Shown here: positions 24,521 through 35,632 of the stretch, piece by piece
Layout of the letters: every line of letters begins with the position of its first letter
Numbering within the stretch: the first letter of the stretch is position 1
The notes under the pieces: model-generated
Told to the model about the DNA's origin: nothing
Database searches by the model: none
Seen by the model: the letters and a program-made list of their open reading frames with translations, nothing else
Assembly: GCA_942159475.1 (NCBI GenBank)
Contig: OW804096.1
Coordinates: forward strand, 38,191,744 to 38,255,743
Source of the DNA: Sthenelais limicola
Taxonomy: Eukaryota > Annelida > Polychaeta > Phyllodocida > Sigalionidae
Length of the DNA stretch: 64,000 bases
Direction: 5' to 3'
Program-made: the position numbers and the translations under genes

Positions 24521-24904
24521 CACAGGTGGTACTGGCCAATGATTTTCAGATGGGTAGGAATAGAATGAAATCTAGCGATTCTAGAATCTAGTGATTTGAA
24601 TCGTTGTTAACTAAATGTTTAATTTGCATCGCAGGTTTACGGAAGAGAGCATTACACATTCTGCAAAGGGGAAAGTGAGGTCAATACATTTGGATAGATT
24701 GTAAAATACCTACTTCCTTAACATTTAGACATATATGCCACATTATACTATGTGAACTTTAATGTCAATACATCATTGTTTCTTGCCAAGATTCAGGAAT
24801 GTAGCTGAATGTGTTCTACTTGTCCTGTAATACAGATTCATATATTCAAGCAGTTCCTGAAAATGGACATACAATTATTGTGGAAAATCGAATAGTTATT
24901 AGAC
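24521..24904. other. no recognised feature
   Basis: Nothing seen beyond AT-rich sequence. Confidence 0.35.
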
Positions 24905-25030
24905 TAAGAGCCTATTGTATTGTATTGTATATCGTTTATTTCCGTAAATACATGACAGTATATACATATGTTACACCGGAAATGGGAACAGCCACCTTCT
25001 ATGGCAGCCATAGCTCTTCCAGAGAGTTCC
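24905..25030 (-). repeat. LINE 3' tail, copy 2
   Basis: TATTGTATTGTATTGTATAT... then CACCTTCTATGGCAGCCATAG; pairs with 9715-9850. Confidence 0.65.
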
Positions 25031-25077
25031 TTGGATTAGAGCTGAATTATTCATCAACTTGATGTACCGAAGGAGCA

Positions 25078-25225
25078 ATTATAGTTCTTGTATTGGGAGT
25101 CGTGAGGATTAGTTAAAAACGACATTGACATTCCCAGAGGAAAGTTGTACTGTTGTTATGGCAATGCACAAAAATAGCACCGGAAACCAACCGATTTGTC
25201 ACTCATTGTCACTGTACATCCTTAT
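25078..25225 (+). repeat. repeat L, copy 2
   Basis: GAGCAATTATAGTTCTTGTAT...GGCAATGCACAAAAATAGCACCGG, homologous to 23545-23710. Confidence 0.65.
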
Positions 25226-25568
25226 GATCGTGTCTTAATGGTCTCTTAGCACCATCGCACATGTAATACAAGTGGCTTTGGCACTTGGGATTGAGCGGAT
25301 AAATTTCGTCAGTAGGTGGTTGTATGGGGGAATAGTATTGTTAATAAACGGCCATGGGTTTTGATGAATGTTTTTCTTCGAAGGAGATATGTATCCCAAC
25401 TGTGCATGCAAGGCACTCGAATTTAGGCAGGTTAGGCCTGTAATGGACTTATTTGTGTCAGCACCACAGAGAATTTTGGTCAAAATTTTGATCAAAATCC
25501 CTTCAGAAATGGCGACACAGTGGCCCAACATGTAAAATGAAGCCTGTGCTTGCCATGCCTGAGTCCCC

Positions 25569-25830
25569 AGGGTACTATGCCCCAGGTTACGGTGGCCCAG
25601 GAGTGACATCTCACATCTCGTCCCTCACCACTCACATGTTGTCCCGCGCCCCCTCACATGTTGTCCCGCGTCCCTCACATGTTGTCCCGCGTCCCTCACA
25701 TGTTGTCCCGCGTCCCTCACATGTTGTCCCGCGTCCCTCACATGTTGTCCCGCGTCCCTCACATGTTATCCCGCGTCCCTCACATCTCGTCCCGCGTGCC
25801 GCGCCCCGCGTGCCGCGCTTCCTACTGAAG
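25569..25830 (+). repeat. 21-bp satellite and its leader
   Basis: A leader (CCCAGGAGTGACATCTCACA) is followed by about eight 21-bp units TCACATGTTGTCCCGCGTCCC (25629-25800). The open frame with PSHVVPR repeats is a by-product of the multiple-of-three unit. The leader and one unit recur inverted at 27690-27810. Confidence 0.9.
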
Positions 25831-26009
25831 TTGTGTCCCTTCCGTTTTCAAAGTGCACAGTTGGCATTTTAACACAATGAGGAGCGGGAACGTGGCTCGT
25901 CCCTGTGCATGTTCCTCAATGGCATTCTCAGGGTCTGTTCATTATTAACGACATAGGGAGGGGGTGTGGAGAGAAGGTAAATGCCAGTGTTTAATAAAAT
26001 GGTACATGG

Positions 26010-26100
26010 TCAGGGGCGGATCCAGGATTACATGAAGTGTGTGTGTTTGGGGGGGGGGGGGGGGGGGGTTCACAGGGGCGGATCCAGGATTTTCAAAAGG
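26010..26100 (+). repeat. duplicated element end around a poly-G run
   Basis: AGGGGCGGATCCAGGATT occurs at about 26014 and 26074, on either side of a G run of about 20 bases (26049-26069). The motif is a familiar terminus of invertebrate repeats. Confidence 0.7.
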
Positions 26101-26239
26101 AGGGGGCATGGTTTCAAGTTTTATTTCAAAGAACATACTTATATGTTATATTCTAATTATTTGCTCAGCTTTTGTTCTGCAATGCTTTAAATATTCAGAA
26201 ATGCCTCTCACTTATTTCATGAAACACAACTGTCCTGTA

Positions 26240-26314
26240 GGAAGGCACACTTAATTGACGGCATGGAATTACACTCTCTTTCTCATGCTCCTGGTGGGAA
26301 CTGCTTCCCCACAA
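26240..26314 (+). repeat. 75-bp direct repeat, copy 1
   Basis: GGAAGGCACACTTAATTGAC...GGTGGGAACTGCTTCCCCAC; copy 2 at 27503-27578 differs at about one base. Confidence 0.85.
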
Positions 26315-26629
26315 TCGACCATGATGAAAGTACTAAATAATCTTAAAATCTAGCTATGCACCTTGCCATGGAAGAGCAAGGATACGCAAGACCACTGAAA
26401 TCTAGAAAACACTAACTATTGGAATAGAATCATAGCCCATGTAAAACCAGTGTTACACAATTTCATACGTGTATGCAAGAAAAATTTTTTAAATACCAAA
26501 CTAACTTGAGACCCAATTTTTGTAACTGCTAACTCTGCTTAAAAGAACAAAGACAGTAGTAACCTAGCAACCGTTATGACATCACACCACCTGAGACCAC
26601 TTTTTTGTCCATATCACCCCCTGCGGTAA

Positions 26630-26700
26630 CCCTTATTGTACACCCTGAAGAAGGAGAAATGTTCTCTGAAACGTTGGTCATACAACAATAAAACAACTTA
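26630..26700 (+). ncRNA. hammerhead-ribozyme-like retroelement tail
   Basis: CTGAAGA (26645-26651, matches CUGANGA), stem II AGGAGAA/TTCTCT, then GAAA (26668-26671) and a possible very short stem III (AC-GTTG-GT) before C, the expected cleavage position. Upstream TTATTGTA can pair with downstream TACAACAATAA as stem I. An AATAAAAC signal follows. Minimal type-I hammerheads of this kind are known in Penelope-like elements and retrozymes; the host element here is not identified. Confidence 0.5.
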
Positions 26701-27502
26701 AGCAAAACTAACTTGCATCGTCTTTCTTACGGTTTTGGTGTTTATTTCATAAAATCAATCTTAAAATCACCCAAAAGGAACCTGTGCGGAATATGTCGCT
26801 AGAAATTATTAGTTAAATTTAAGGGTTTTGATTTTGAACTTTGAATACAGCATTATATAGTTATGCCTCCTCACTTCAAGGATTCATTTGAAGAGCTTCC
26901 TTAATGCCCAATTTCATTATATGTTTTATTCTCAATTTTTAGATATTCCTTCTAAAGATTAAAGTAACATTGTGGAACTCTCAGAACTCACATTGGCCTG
27001 CTTCTGAGAATAATTTAAGTTGTAGAAGGTAAGAAAGATCAGAAAGTCAGTGCTATCTGTACATTAAGGTTTCATGAAATAGTTTATGTTCAAGGTATAT
27101 ATTTTGATACTTGATGGTGTATTATATCATCAACTATAATCAAACTATTTCATAACCTATTTACACCCCTTCTCACACACCCCTCTGTAAGAAACTGAGA
27201 ATCTCCGAACATTCCAAGGCCATTTAAAAGATCCTAACAGGATTCAAGGCCATGTAATGATATTTCAGGCCCTTCGACCTATATATATTAATGTTTCAAC
27301 TCTTGAATTTATTTGCCTAAATTCTAGGCTTTTCCAAACCCTATCATTGGAATACAGTTGATGAAGTGTACATAAAAGTATATCTTATTTCATAGTATTA
27401 GTGTTATATGATTTTTTTCTGGTGTTTTTTGCACCACAAATGCCCTAGCTTGATCATTCCCCCCCCCCAACCATCACTACATTAATGAACAACCCCCGTG
27501 GA
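26701..27502. other. no recognised feature
   Basis: AT-rich, with a C run at about 27460. No gene. Confidence 0.4.
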
Positions 27503-27578
27503 AGGAAGGCACACTTAATTGACGGCATGGAATTAAACTCTCTTTCTCATGCTCCTGGTGGGAACTGCTTCCCCACAA
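27503..27578 (+). repeat. 75-bp direct repeat, copy 2
   Basis: Matches 26240-26314 almost exactly; the flanks then diverge. Confidence 0.85.
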
Positions 27579-27689
27579 CTATGCGTCAGAACTACTTGCG
27601 TCACAACCTTAAATCAGATGACGTTGTCCCTTGCCCCCCCCCCCCCCCCTCCTCCCGCCTGCCTCCCGTCATGTAAAAGTTGGAACTGT

Positions 27690-27810
27690 CCTGAAAGAAA
27701 ACGGAGAGGGCGGCGGGAATTACGCGTGCCGCGCGGAACGCGGGACGCGGGGCGCGGGACAACATGTGAGTGGTGAGGGACGAGATGTGAGATGTCACTC
27801 CTGGGCCACC
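27690..27810 (-). repeat. inverted copy of the 21-bp satellite leader
   Basis: On the minus strand: GGCCCAGGAGTGACATCTCA...CATGTTGTCCCGCGCCCCGC, matching 25575-25650, with only one satellite unit. A poly-C run (27635-27652) lies just upstream. Confidence 0.85.
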
Positions 27811-28267
27811 GTACCAGGTACTGTCTGTGTATCGCTACGTGCTGTGAGCAGCGTGAGGGAACAACATGACGGAAACCACCAGAGTATACCAAACCACATG
27901 ACGGTGGATAGCTGGGCTCTTTGAAATACAGTATAACATGAGAAAGGCATGTTAATTCACCCTGGATATAACCAGAGGGGATACATTAGTTTGGCCAATA
28001 CTTTCAGAACAAGAGGGAAAAGCATACCCTCTCTCACTTCCAGCAGCCTCTCGCACTCCCAGCAGCCTCTGCACTGGCTGTGGCCTAGATCATGGGCCGG
28101 GTCCCGACATCTATATAGGTCAAACTGACGTTTTAGAATATGTAGGTTATTATCATAACTTTAGGCTGATATGAGGGCATGTGCATGAACTAATGCATTT
28201 GATAAAGATCGGACGACTTTACAATTAGACTAAGAAAAATATTGTATATGTTGCTATCAAAGTTTCA
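27811..28267. other. no recognised feature
   Basis: A short CTCCCAGCAGCCTCT duplication at about 28037. No gene. Confidence 0.35.
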
Positions 28268-28660
28268 AACTGATTCCCCAAATCGTAAAATTGATATTTG
28301 TCAGTGTTTTATTCACAAGGGGTGTTCTCATCTTTGGAGTATCTAGCGCCTAAAGTTAATGTTGTATAAATACATTACACCAAATTCTACTACAGTGTAT
28401 GAAATATACCGTTGCGTTTTTAAGTTCATCCTATGGACTATAGTGAGCTACTTCATCAAGTAAATATAGTAATTATCCACCCAGAAATATCCAAATTCCC
28501 CTTTCAATGATACTGAAATCAAACATAAGAAAGGTGCACCAGAAATAACTTTTAGCTTTCCTAAATGTTAACATCATTGGGATTCACTTAACCTCATCTT
28601 TTCGAATATGATGGAAAAAATCCATTTCTTTAGACTAATGATTCACTAACACATTACAAG
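28268..28660 (+). repeat. family B MITE
   Basis: CAAATCGTAAAATTGATATTTG...AATATCCAAATTC...TTTTCGAATATGATGG; termini eroded. Confidence 0.75.
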
Positions 28661-28708
28661 GCTCTAAAAATGGTTTATATTACAATCCATACTGCAGCAG
28701 GCCCTAAT

Positions 28709-28945
28709 TGGGTCAGATTCTCAGAAAATGTACAATCGGCAGCTCAACAAATTTAGAAACCTCTGCTAAATTAGGCTGACAAATAATGAATACCAGGTAT
28801 ATCTGAATATATTTGATATTGCCTTGATTCAAATAATATGTTCGGTTGTGTTGAACTGAATATTGAACCTTATTTTTGTCTTAAATTTGGATTATTTCAG
28901 AGGATTGGTGAAGGTGAATTGTACTTTTTCTGGTGACTTCACCCA
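28709..28945. repeat. family A MITE, full length
   Basis: TGGGTCAGATTCTCAGAAAA to TTTTTCTGGTGACTTCACCCA, 237 bp. Confidence 0.88.
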
Positions 28946-29189
28946 ATCATAACTTCAGGTTTTCAGGCTGTGAAAATGCTTTGAACCATGTCAATCATAG
29001 CCACTGCCTTTTTATAAATGTAACTTTTTATTTTTAATGAGATCTGCTACTCTCCAGCAAAAACACCTTGATCAAGACTTATGAAGTTACCAAGAAGAAA
29101 ATCTGATTCTGGTATTTATGAACTTCTGAGAAAGAAATAATGATGTGTTGTCATGGTAACAAGTACAGGTTTAAACAATTATGGTAATC

Positions 29190-29370
29190 ATCCCTACCGT
29201 CATGCAGAGGAGTGGGAGAGGGTGGGGGCATTGGAGTGGGGGAGGGGAGGGAGAATGTGTAGGAGGGGAGAGTAAAGAAAAGAGAGAGGGTGGGAAAATA
29301 AGAGAGGGGAGGGGGAGGGAAAGAAAAGGGGGAAGGAAAAGAGGGGAGGGAGAAGATGTTTTGTTTTTAA
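29190..29370. repeat. purine-rich tract 1
   Basis: Almost pure A/G (GAGGGAGAATG, GGGAAAGAAAAG...) for about 150 bp. It makes open frames rich in Glu, Arg and Gly with no protein meaning. Confidence 0.85.
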
Positions 29371-29562
29371 ATGTTTTTATTCAGCCAGAGACATTATGTT
29401 ATCATACACTATTCTCAGTTTTAGCTGATGGAAAAAAGTTAAGTGATTATAGAATACATACATCAAAAAATATAATTCATAAATTCTAAAGTAAAGTCAG
29501 ATCTTACAGACATATTTATCGTTAGAAAAAGCATAAGTAGATAAAATAGAAAACAATACGAG

Positions 29563-29745
29563 TGTGTAGGAGAAGGGAGAGAGGGAAGGAAGAGAAAGTG
29601 AGAAGGGGGAGCATGAGGAAGAGGGGAGGGAGGAGGGAATCGGAGATGGGGTTGGGAGTGAAAAACAGGTATGAGAGGCAGAGAAGAGGCAGAGGAAGAG
29701 GAGGAAGTGTGGGGAGGGGGACCGTCCAGAGGACGGGTACTTTGC
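29563..29745. repeat. purine-rich tract 2
   Basis: A second A/G-rich block with GAGGGAAGGAAGAG-type runs, 200 bp after the first. Confidence 0.85.
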
Positions 29746-29857
29746 TAGTATTGAATAAAGTTTGTCATAAAAAACAAAAAAAACAACTTTTGTTCGTGCA
29801 TACAACAACATGGAAGTCATTATTGGATGCTTTCATGTTTACTATCATTGTAATGCG

Positions 29858-29940
29858 CTTCATCCCCTCTTTTCAAATATGATGGTATCTCAAAATTCAT
29901 TTTCTGTGACTTATGGTTCATTTTCCTCTACCACACCATA
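29858..29940 (+). repeat. family B fragment
   Basis: Right end only: TTTCAAATATGATGGTATCTC ... CATTTTCCTCTACCACACC. Confidence 0.7.
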
Positions 29941-30239
29941 AGGGCGTAAAGAAATCTAAGGGTATTTGCCCATAGGTTCAGTGTTTGTAGGAAGTAGACA
30001 AGAAGTCGGATGTAGCAGAACTTTGTCAGGTTCAGCCCTGGCAGGAGTGACTCAGAGAGTGCCTGAAGCTTCCCCTTTCCGTTTATTTATACTCAGCCAA
30101 ACCCTTAATTAATGCATATGATGAGCCCCAGGAATTATTCCACTGCCCTACCCCTTCTGTAATTGGGTGAGAGAGAGAGGATCCTTCTTGTCCATGCGCT
30201 GACCTCTGCTCCCCATGCAAAGATCATGAGCTGGGCACA

Positions 30240-30430
30240 TGCAAGGTTGGATCCTTCCCTCAGCCTCCCCCCTCCCACCCCTTACGCATAGATCCCAGAG
30301 GCTTGTGCCTGCCCCCCCTCCCTCTTACCCTTCCCCCCTCCCTCTTATTAACCCAGAGCAGTGGATACAGTGGTCAGGTGGAGATGGGTGGAGGTCAGCT
30401 CTGCTTAGCTCATCTTCCCCCTCCTGGTCA
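30240..30430. repeat. pyrimidine-rich tract
   Basis: CCCCCCTCCCTCTTACCC duplicated in tandem with variation; low complexity. Confidence 0.6.
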
Positions 30431-31065
30431 GACCACATGTGGCGTGCATAGTCTGACCATGATCAGAGGCTAATTGGGTCAGATCTCAACCTTACAGAAT
30501 GAAACTCTTTACAGTGTGCTGCACACAAAACGGCCTGGTAAAATGACACCAGTATATCATGCCCTAACAATCCAATCTCCTCGTTACCTGTACATGTAGG
30601 AGGAGCAGGTGGGTGGCTGTCCTTGTTTAAGCCTAATTAACCATTAGCCGGCGGTCCCACCAGAAGCTCGTATTCAGGGCAATATTACCCCCGTTGAATA
30701 ACAATCTACAAGCGCAATATTAACACTGAAAAAGCTACTCGCAGATTGTCATGCAACGGGGACAATATTTAGCTGGGTGTGGTGCCATATAGTACATACA
30801 GATCAGGTTAGGCCACTGGGCGGTCTTTCATAAAAGAAATACAAAGAAAACCATAAAACAAAACTTATGATACAATGGATTTATTTTCATTTCTCTGGAG
30901 AATACTATGGTTCTCACATTATGCACATATGTCCAAACAAGTTGTTAGCTAGGGTATTCATGAAGACTATTTAATACGGATATTACAATACCACTGTATT
31001 ATAATATAACCAGTATTATAACTCTGTCACTCCTTGTAATGTTGAAACTAATTTCCACATAATCC
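30431..31065. other. no gene; one family A end
   Basis: TGGGTCAGATCTC at about 30476 is an isolated family A terminus. Otherwise nothing is recognised. Confidence 0.4.
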
Positions 31066-31125
31066 CTAATTAATCTGCCTGATGAGCCCATCAAAGGGGC
31101 GAAACCATGTTGTGCCAAACACCAT
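31066..31125 (+). ncRNA. hammerhead-like core
   Basis: CTGATGA (31079-31085), stem II GCCC/GGGC around ATCAAAGG, then GAAA (31101-31104). The invariant CUGANGA...GAAA boxes and stem II are intact, but I cannot find convincing stems I and III. It may be a decayed or chance match. Confidence 0.35.
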
Positions 31126-31469
31126 CAGTGATGGTGGAAGAGGCCCACCCAACTCCTGCACCTAGCAACATAACTAGGTTGGGGCTAAAATAAAAAAACA
31201 CAAGAATTTTTATTTTTGCACCATCAATTATTTTGACTTGGGATATTAAGGCCTACATCCATTATTTAACTTTCAAAAATAATAAGGATGTGTCTTCCAG
31301 GTGTTATCTAATCTCTGACATCACACCTGGCAACGATCGAGTGCACCTATCTATGATGTCATAGACTGTAACGAGGTAAAAGTTCCTTCTCTCAGTTCCT
31401 TTTCTCAGTATACATGGTAGCAGTTCTGAAGGGAGTGGAAGTTGTTTTTAGTTTGTCACATATATGTAA

Positions 31470-31775
31470 TTAGCATAAATACATGCACTAAATTTCATGA
31501 CAGTGTACTAAATATATCCATGCATTTCGAAGGTCATATTTAGAGTATATTTAGTTACTTTACTAGTGAATGTCTACCCAGAACTTTATTCTCCAAAAAT
31601 TAAAACCATCAAACAGAAGGCTATTCTGTCTTGAAATTTGGTTCATGTATTCATGCATGAGTTAAGCACCCCAAAAATAAAAACAACCCCACAAATACAT
31701 CCAGTGAATAGAACATTCTGAAAAATAGCAATTTTGCGACTTGTGACTCATTTCCCTGAGACACATCACATATAT
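31470..31775. repeat. family B rearranged copy
   Basis: 31470-31635 follows family B in plus orientation. It then switches at CTGTCTTGAAATTTGG to minus orientation and ends TTGTGACTCATTTCCCTGAG. Two overlapping segments of the same arm are joined head to head. Confidence 0.65.
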
Positions 31776-31776
31776 A

Positions 31777-32212
31777 AAGAGAATGGAATGAGCTGTCAGT
31801 AATCGAAAATTTATTGGAAGAGATTCGTCCATGTAAGCACAATGCCGTAGGTAAATTTGACATATCAAATCCAATAGATTTTCAATTACAACGCCGAATT
31901 GCATTCTATATTTATTATATGTGCATAAAATTTGATCATATATCATCAGATATCACTGAAAATATTAAACAAGTATCAGAGATAGTCCATGGACTCCCAA
32001 CTCCTTTCACTCAGCGTGAATTTGTTGACATGCTTCGCGGAGAGCCAAGAGCCAAGAGCCAAGGCTGCGTGAAGCATATCAACAGAGCTGTCTTTAGACA
32101 ACTACATTTTTATAGTACGCATACCATAAGTATATTCTTATTGCACCCCACTTATTGCACCTCTCAAGAGGGATGCGCATATGATAAGTGTCAAAGGTGC
32201 ATGTCTTGGTAG
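31777..32212 (+). pseudogene. unassigned ORF with RecQ RQC-like segment
   Basis: Open from about REWNELSVIENLLEEIRP (31777) to TAG at 32212. DITENIKQVSEIVHGL...FTQREFVDMLRGEP resembles the start of the RQC winged-helix region of RecQ helicases (where VVDVLRGS is usual), but no helicase motif or zinc cluster precedes it. The C-terminal third looks unlike a conserved domain. It is squeezed between a family B copy and AT-rich DNA with no promoter or splice context. It could be a fragment of a multicopy RecQ-like gene or chance. Low confidence. Confidence 0.25.
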
Positions 32213-32311
32213 ATGAAACCAATTACTCCTCCTGATGGGAAACAAGTTCACATTCTGTTTATTTGTTATTAGTCACTACTGTTTAATGTTAGTCATTGAT
32301 CCTTTATTTAT

Positions 32312-32336
32312 TACATTACATTACATTACATTACAC
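32312..32336 (+). repeat. (TTACA)n microsatellite
   Basis: Five ATTAC units. Confidence 0.9.
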
Positions 32337-32938
32337 GTATCATGATATCTGAAAATCTTTTTTTGCAACTTATGACGTTTCATTTTTTACAAATAAATTG
32401 TATTGAGACCTCTTTGAGATTGTCTTCACAACCATGTTCGTTCAGATTTCATTTCATATCACAGGTACTAAAGATTACTTGTACATACGAGAAACATATT
32501 ATCAACACCAATCATTTTTACTTTTCAGGTGTTTTTTTAATCTCTTTCCAAGTACAGTTACATACATAGCCTGGCATTACACCTGTTTTGACACTGCAGT
32601 ATATATGTACTTTAATGTTCTGAATGTGACATTTAGATAATGGTGAATAGGGATGATAAAGATGGTTCATAAAAGAAGTCAGTAAGTGCTGCTGCACCAT
32701 ATTATAGGTGAAAAGATAAGATTCTCAGTTCTACATGATACTGTTCTTCCCTTGTGAGGCCTGGCATTTGATAAGATCAATTAGATGTATAGCTGTACAG
32801 TGGCACTACTCCCGTATTTGACCTTTACAATGGAGATATACGAGCAATGTGAACGAATTAATTGGGAACCTTTTTGTGTAGATCCAAAATAGAACAGCCT
32901 GTTCTAAAGGCATCCATGCAGTAGGACTTGGGTCAGAT

Positions 32939-33167
32939 TGTCAGAAAATGTACAATTAGCAGCTGTACACATTTAGTAAATTCTGCTAAATTAGGCTGCA
33001 ATTGGGTCAATACTTGGTAAATTCGAGTATATATTCGGCATTGCATTGATTTTAGCAATCTGTTTGGTTAAGTTGAACTGTATTTTGAACTTTATTTTGG
33101 TCTGAAATTTGGGTTATTTCAGAGAATTGGTGACGGTGAATTGTACATTTTCTGAAAATCTGACCTA
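32939..33167. repeat. family A MITE, full length
   Basis: TGGGTCAGATTGTCAGAAAA to TTTTCTGAAAATCTGACC. Confidence 0.85.
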
Positions 33168-33206
33168 CTTGTGAAAGACAGACAGGTATAAATTTACGGA
33201 ACGTAT

Positions 33207-34222
33207 ATACTATGTGATGTGTTATAGGGTAATGCCTCACAAGTCACAAGAATAGGATTTTAAGATATCATCATATTTGACAAGATGAGATCAAGCCGAT
33301 TCCAATGATGGTAAACATTAGGACATCTAAGTAGTGTTTCTATATTAAAGTTGGATGTTTTTATTTTTGAAAAAAAAAGGTTGCAACAATTTTGGGTGGA
33401 AAGATACTGGGGGGCCCACACTAACGGCGATGGGCTTTGTGATAGAATTTAGTGATTAACCTTTGCAATGAGTATGGAAATAAATTATCACAAAAGTGCA
33501 TCACAAATAGATATTTGTTATGACATGGTTTGAGACAGAGTTTTGTGATATACCTGACTTTAGCAGACGATTTTGAGTTCTATATCGCAAAAGGCTATCA
33601 CAAAACCCATCGCAAAGTGGAACACACTTTTGCGATCAATCACAAAGAATGTTAATTTCTCCCGATAGGCTTCATATCGCAAACAAATATTAAATAATGT
33701 CAAATAATTTTGTGATAAACTCTGTGACTTTTTCCGTCGCAAAACCCATCGCAAAACCTATCGGGAAGTAGCCCAAACTGCTGCGACAGGATTATGTTTG
33801 TGATAGAAAATGTTCCATTTAATCACAAACCTTATTGCAAAGCTTATCACGAAGCCCATCGCCATCAGTGTGGGCCCCCTATACAAGTAAAGTTGCCAAA
33901 TATCCTCTATAGGATGACCTTAGAAATACATGGATATATTTAAGACAAAAGACAAAAGTCCAGGAGGCTAGCTAGGATTTTCAATGCCTTCGTAACCCTG
34001 ATGTCAAATGAAGCAATTATTTTGATGAGGGGACGTCAGAGGTGACACAGGGTAGTCTGGGTGGGCAATTACCAATAAAGTAACTAAATATACTCTATAG
34101 AATGACCTTCAGAACGCAAGGATATATTTAATACAATGTCCCGAAATTTGGTATTCATGTGACTAAAGTAGCTAAACCGTCAAAAATCAATTTTGACGGC
34201 TTGAGGCTCATTTTCCTGGAAC
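33207..34222 (-). repeat. family B MITE split by a TIR element
   Basis: The left part runs to ATTTTGGGTGGAAAGATAC (33407) and the right part resumes ATACAAGTAAAGTTGCC (33881), ending near TTTTCCTGGAACAGG. Between them is the 473-bp element below. The right part also carries an internal duplication (AGTAACTAAATATACTC about 34078). Confidence 0.8.
33408..33880. mobile_element. 473-bp TIR element nested in family B
   Basis: Ends TGGGGGGCCCACACT and AGGGGGCCCACACTG (inverse of the right end), with the arm continuing GGCGATGGGCTT in both. Flanked by ATAC on both sides (33404-33407 and 33881-33884). The interior is full of short repeats such as AAAACCCATCGCAAA. No transposase frame. Probably a non-autonomous cut-and-paste element. 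Confidence 0.85.
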
Positions 34223-34791
34223 AGGAATGAGGACTCTTTTGACTTAAAGCTGTATTTTCAGCTAAGACATAGCAAATCTTACCAAATTTATCACATTTGT
34301 TTACTACAATGTGCCTTAATAAAGTATTGTTTCATGTTACTTGTCTGAAGATACGCTGTATAAAGATTCTAAATAAAATAACACACAAAAAGGCTCATGA
34401 CAGAAACACCACAGACTCTGACGGATTCTATGGATTCTTTAGAAGCAATCTGATTTCAAATGGAGTAGAACAAACAAAGGGACGATGGTCTTTTCTCTGG
34501 GCGATTGGATACCCCAGCAGAGAACTGATCAAAATGAATAGGAAATTTCCCCTTGGAAACCTAAGATTTGTCAATCAAAAAAAAGGCTTGGTGTAACAAC
34601 TCTATGGGCAGACGACAATCATGATGTTTTCCCGCGTTTCTCCTGAATCAAATGTCAGACAGTCTCGCTTCTGATTTCAGAAGATGCCAACTTTTAGACA
34701 AGGCTCAGTCAGGTTGTCATAAAATCAATAGAAAACCAATGCTTGGTGAGCTAGTGGAAGGGAAAGATCATCCTGGAATATATATATATAT
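34223..34791. other. family F fragment and unassigned sequence
   Basis: 34225-34285 is the F right end, inverted. The open frame 34297-34596 has no recognisable domain. Confidence 0.35.
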
Positions 34792-35165
34792 GGGATGTGT
34801 TAGAGGAAAACGAGTCACAAGTCGCCAAATTGCTATTTTTCAAAGTGTTTCATTCACAAGATTTATTTGTGCGAATGTTTCCGTTTCTTGGTTACTTAAC
34901 GCTTTTCGTAGCATAAATACATACATGTACCAAATCTCAGGACAGTGTATTGATTATACCCATGCATTGCGAAGGTCATCGTATAGAATAGATCTAGCTA
35001 CTTCAGTATTAAATGTCCCTCAGAAATATTGCAAACATTTGTTTCAAAAATAAAATATAGAAATATTTATTTAGATGTCCTACTGTTTACTATCATTGGA
35101 ATCGGCATCATCTCATCTTTTCAAATATGATGACTTGTAACTCATTTAGCTGTAACACATTACAT
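34792..35165 (+). repeat. family B MITE
   Basis: GGATGTGTTAGAGGAAAACGA to CTGTAACACATTACATATG, nearly full length. Confidence 0.8.
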
Positions 35166-35438
35166 ATGTGATTTGGCATTTATGATCATGTGTCAGAAAG
35201 TATCAGGGGATATCATAACGGGCGGGTATGAAATAGTGGTCTACGGATCAAGGTGTGTGGACGGGGGAATGACCCGTTTCCGATCTGTACCTTGATATAC
35301 CATATAATATAAGGTGAAAGTTGGTGTCGGTGGTTCTAATGTTTCATTGCAGCTGTCATTTACTATTTACTATTTACTACAATATGAATGTTAACTCACA
35401 CCTGGCTCGTCTAGGAGTATGTACGATTTTAGATTTAA

Positions 35439-35530
35439 TAATATTTTATTCAGGTCGATGAACATTTCCATACATAAAGCACGAATATTCTCAGGACAGC
35501 CTGAATTATTACAAAAAAATGTCTACGTAA
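35439..35530 (-). repeat. LINE 3' tail, second family, copy 2
   Basis: TATTTTATTCAGGTCGATGA...CTCAGGACAGCCTGAATTATT, matching 11955-12035. It lies 100 bp outside YR retrotransposon 1. Confidence 0.65.
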
Positions 35531-35632
35531 GTCAAGATGGTTACATACAACTGTAGGTATCATTACTGTTATATAAATTTAATAGTACCATATCTTAGAA
35601 ATATTAATATCTTCGTATTTTAAAGCCAAGTT

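Noticed and set aside
25537..25872. PSHVVPR-repeat protein
   Set aside because: 21-bp satellite read in one frame.
29181..29882. Glu/Arg/Gly-rich ORFs
   Set aside because: Compositional by-products of purine tracts.
34297..35053. Two consecutive ORFs (99 and 133 codons) as a gene
   Set aside because: The second runs into a family B MITE; neither has a recognisable domain or splice context.
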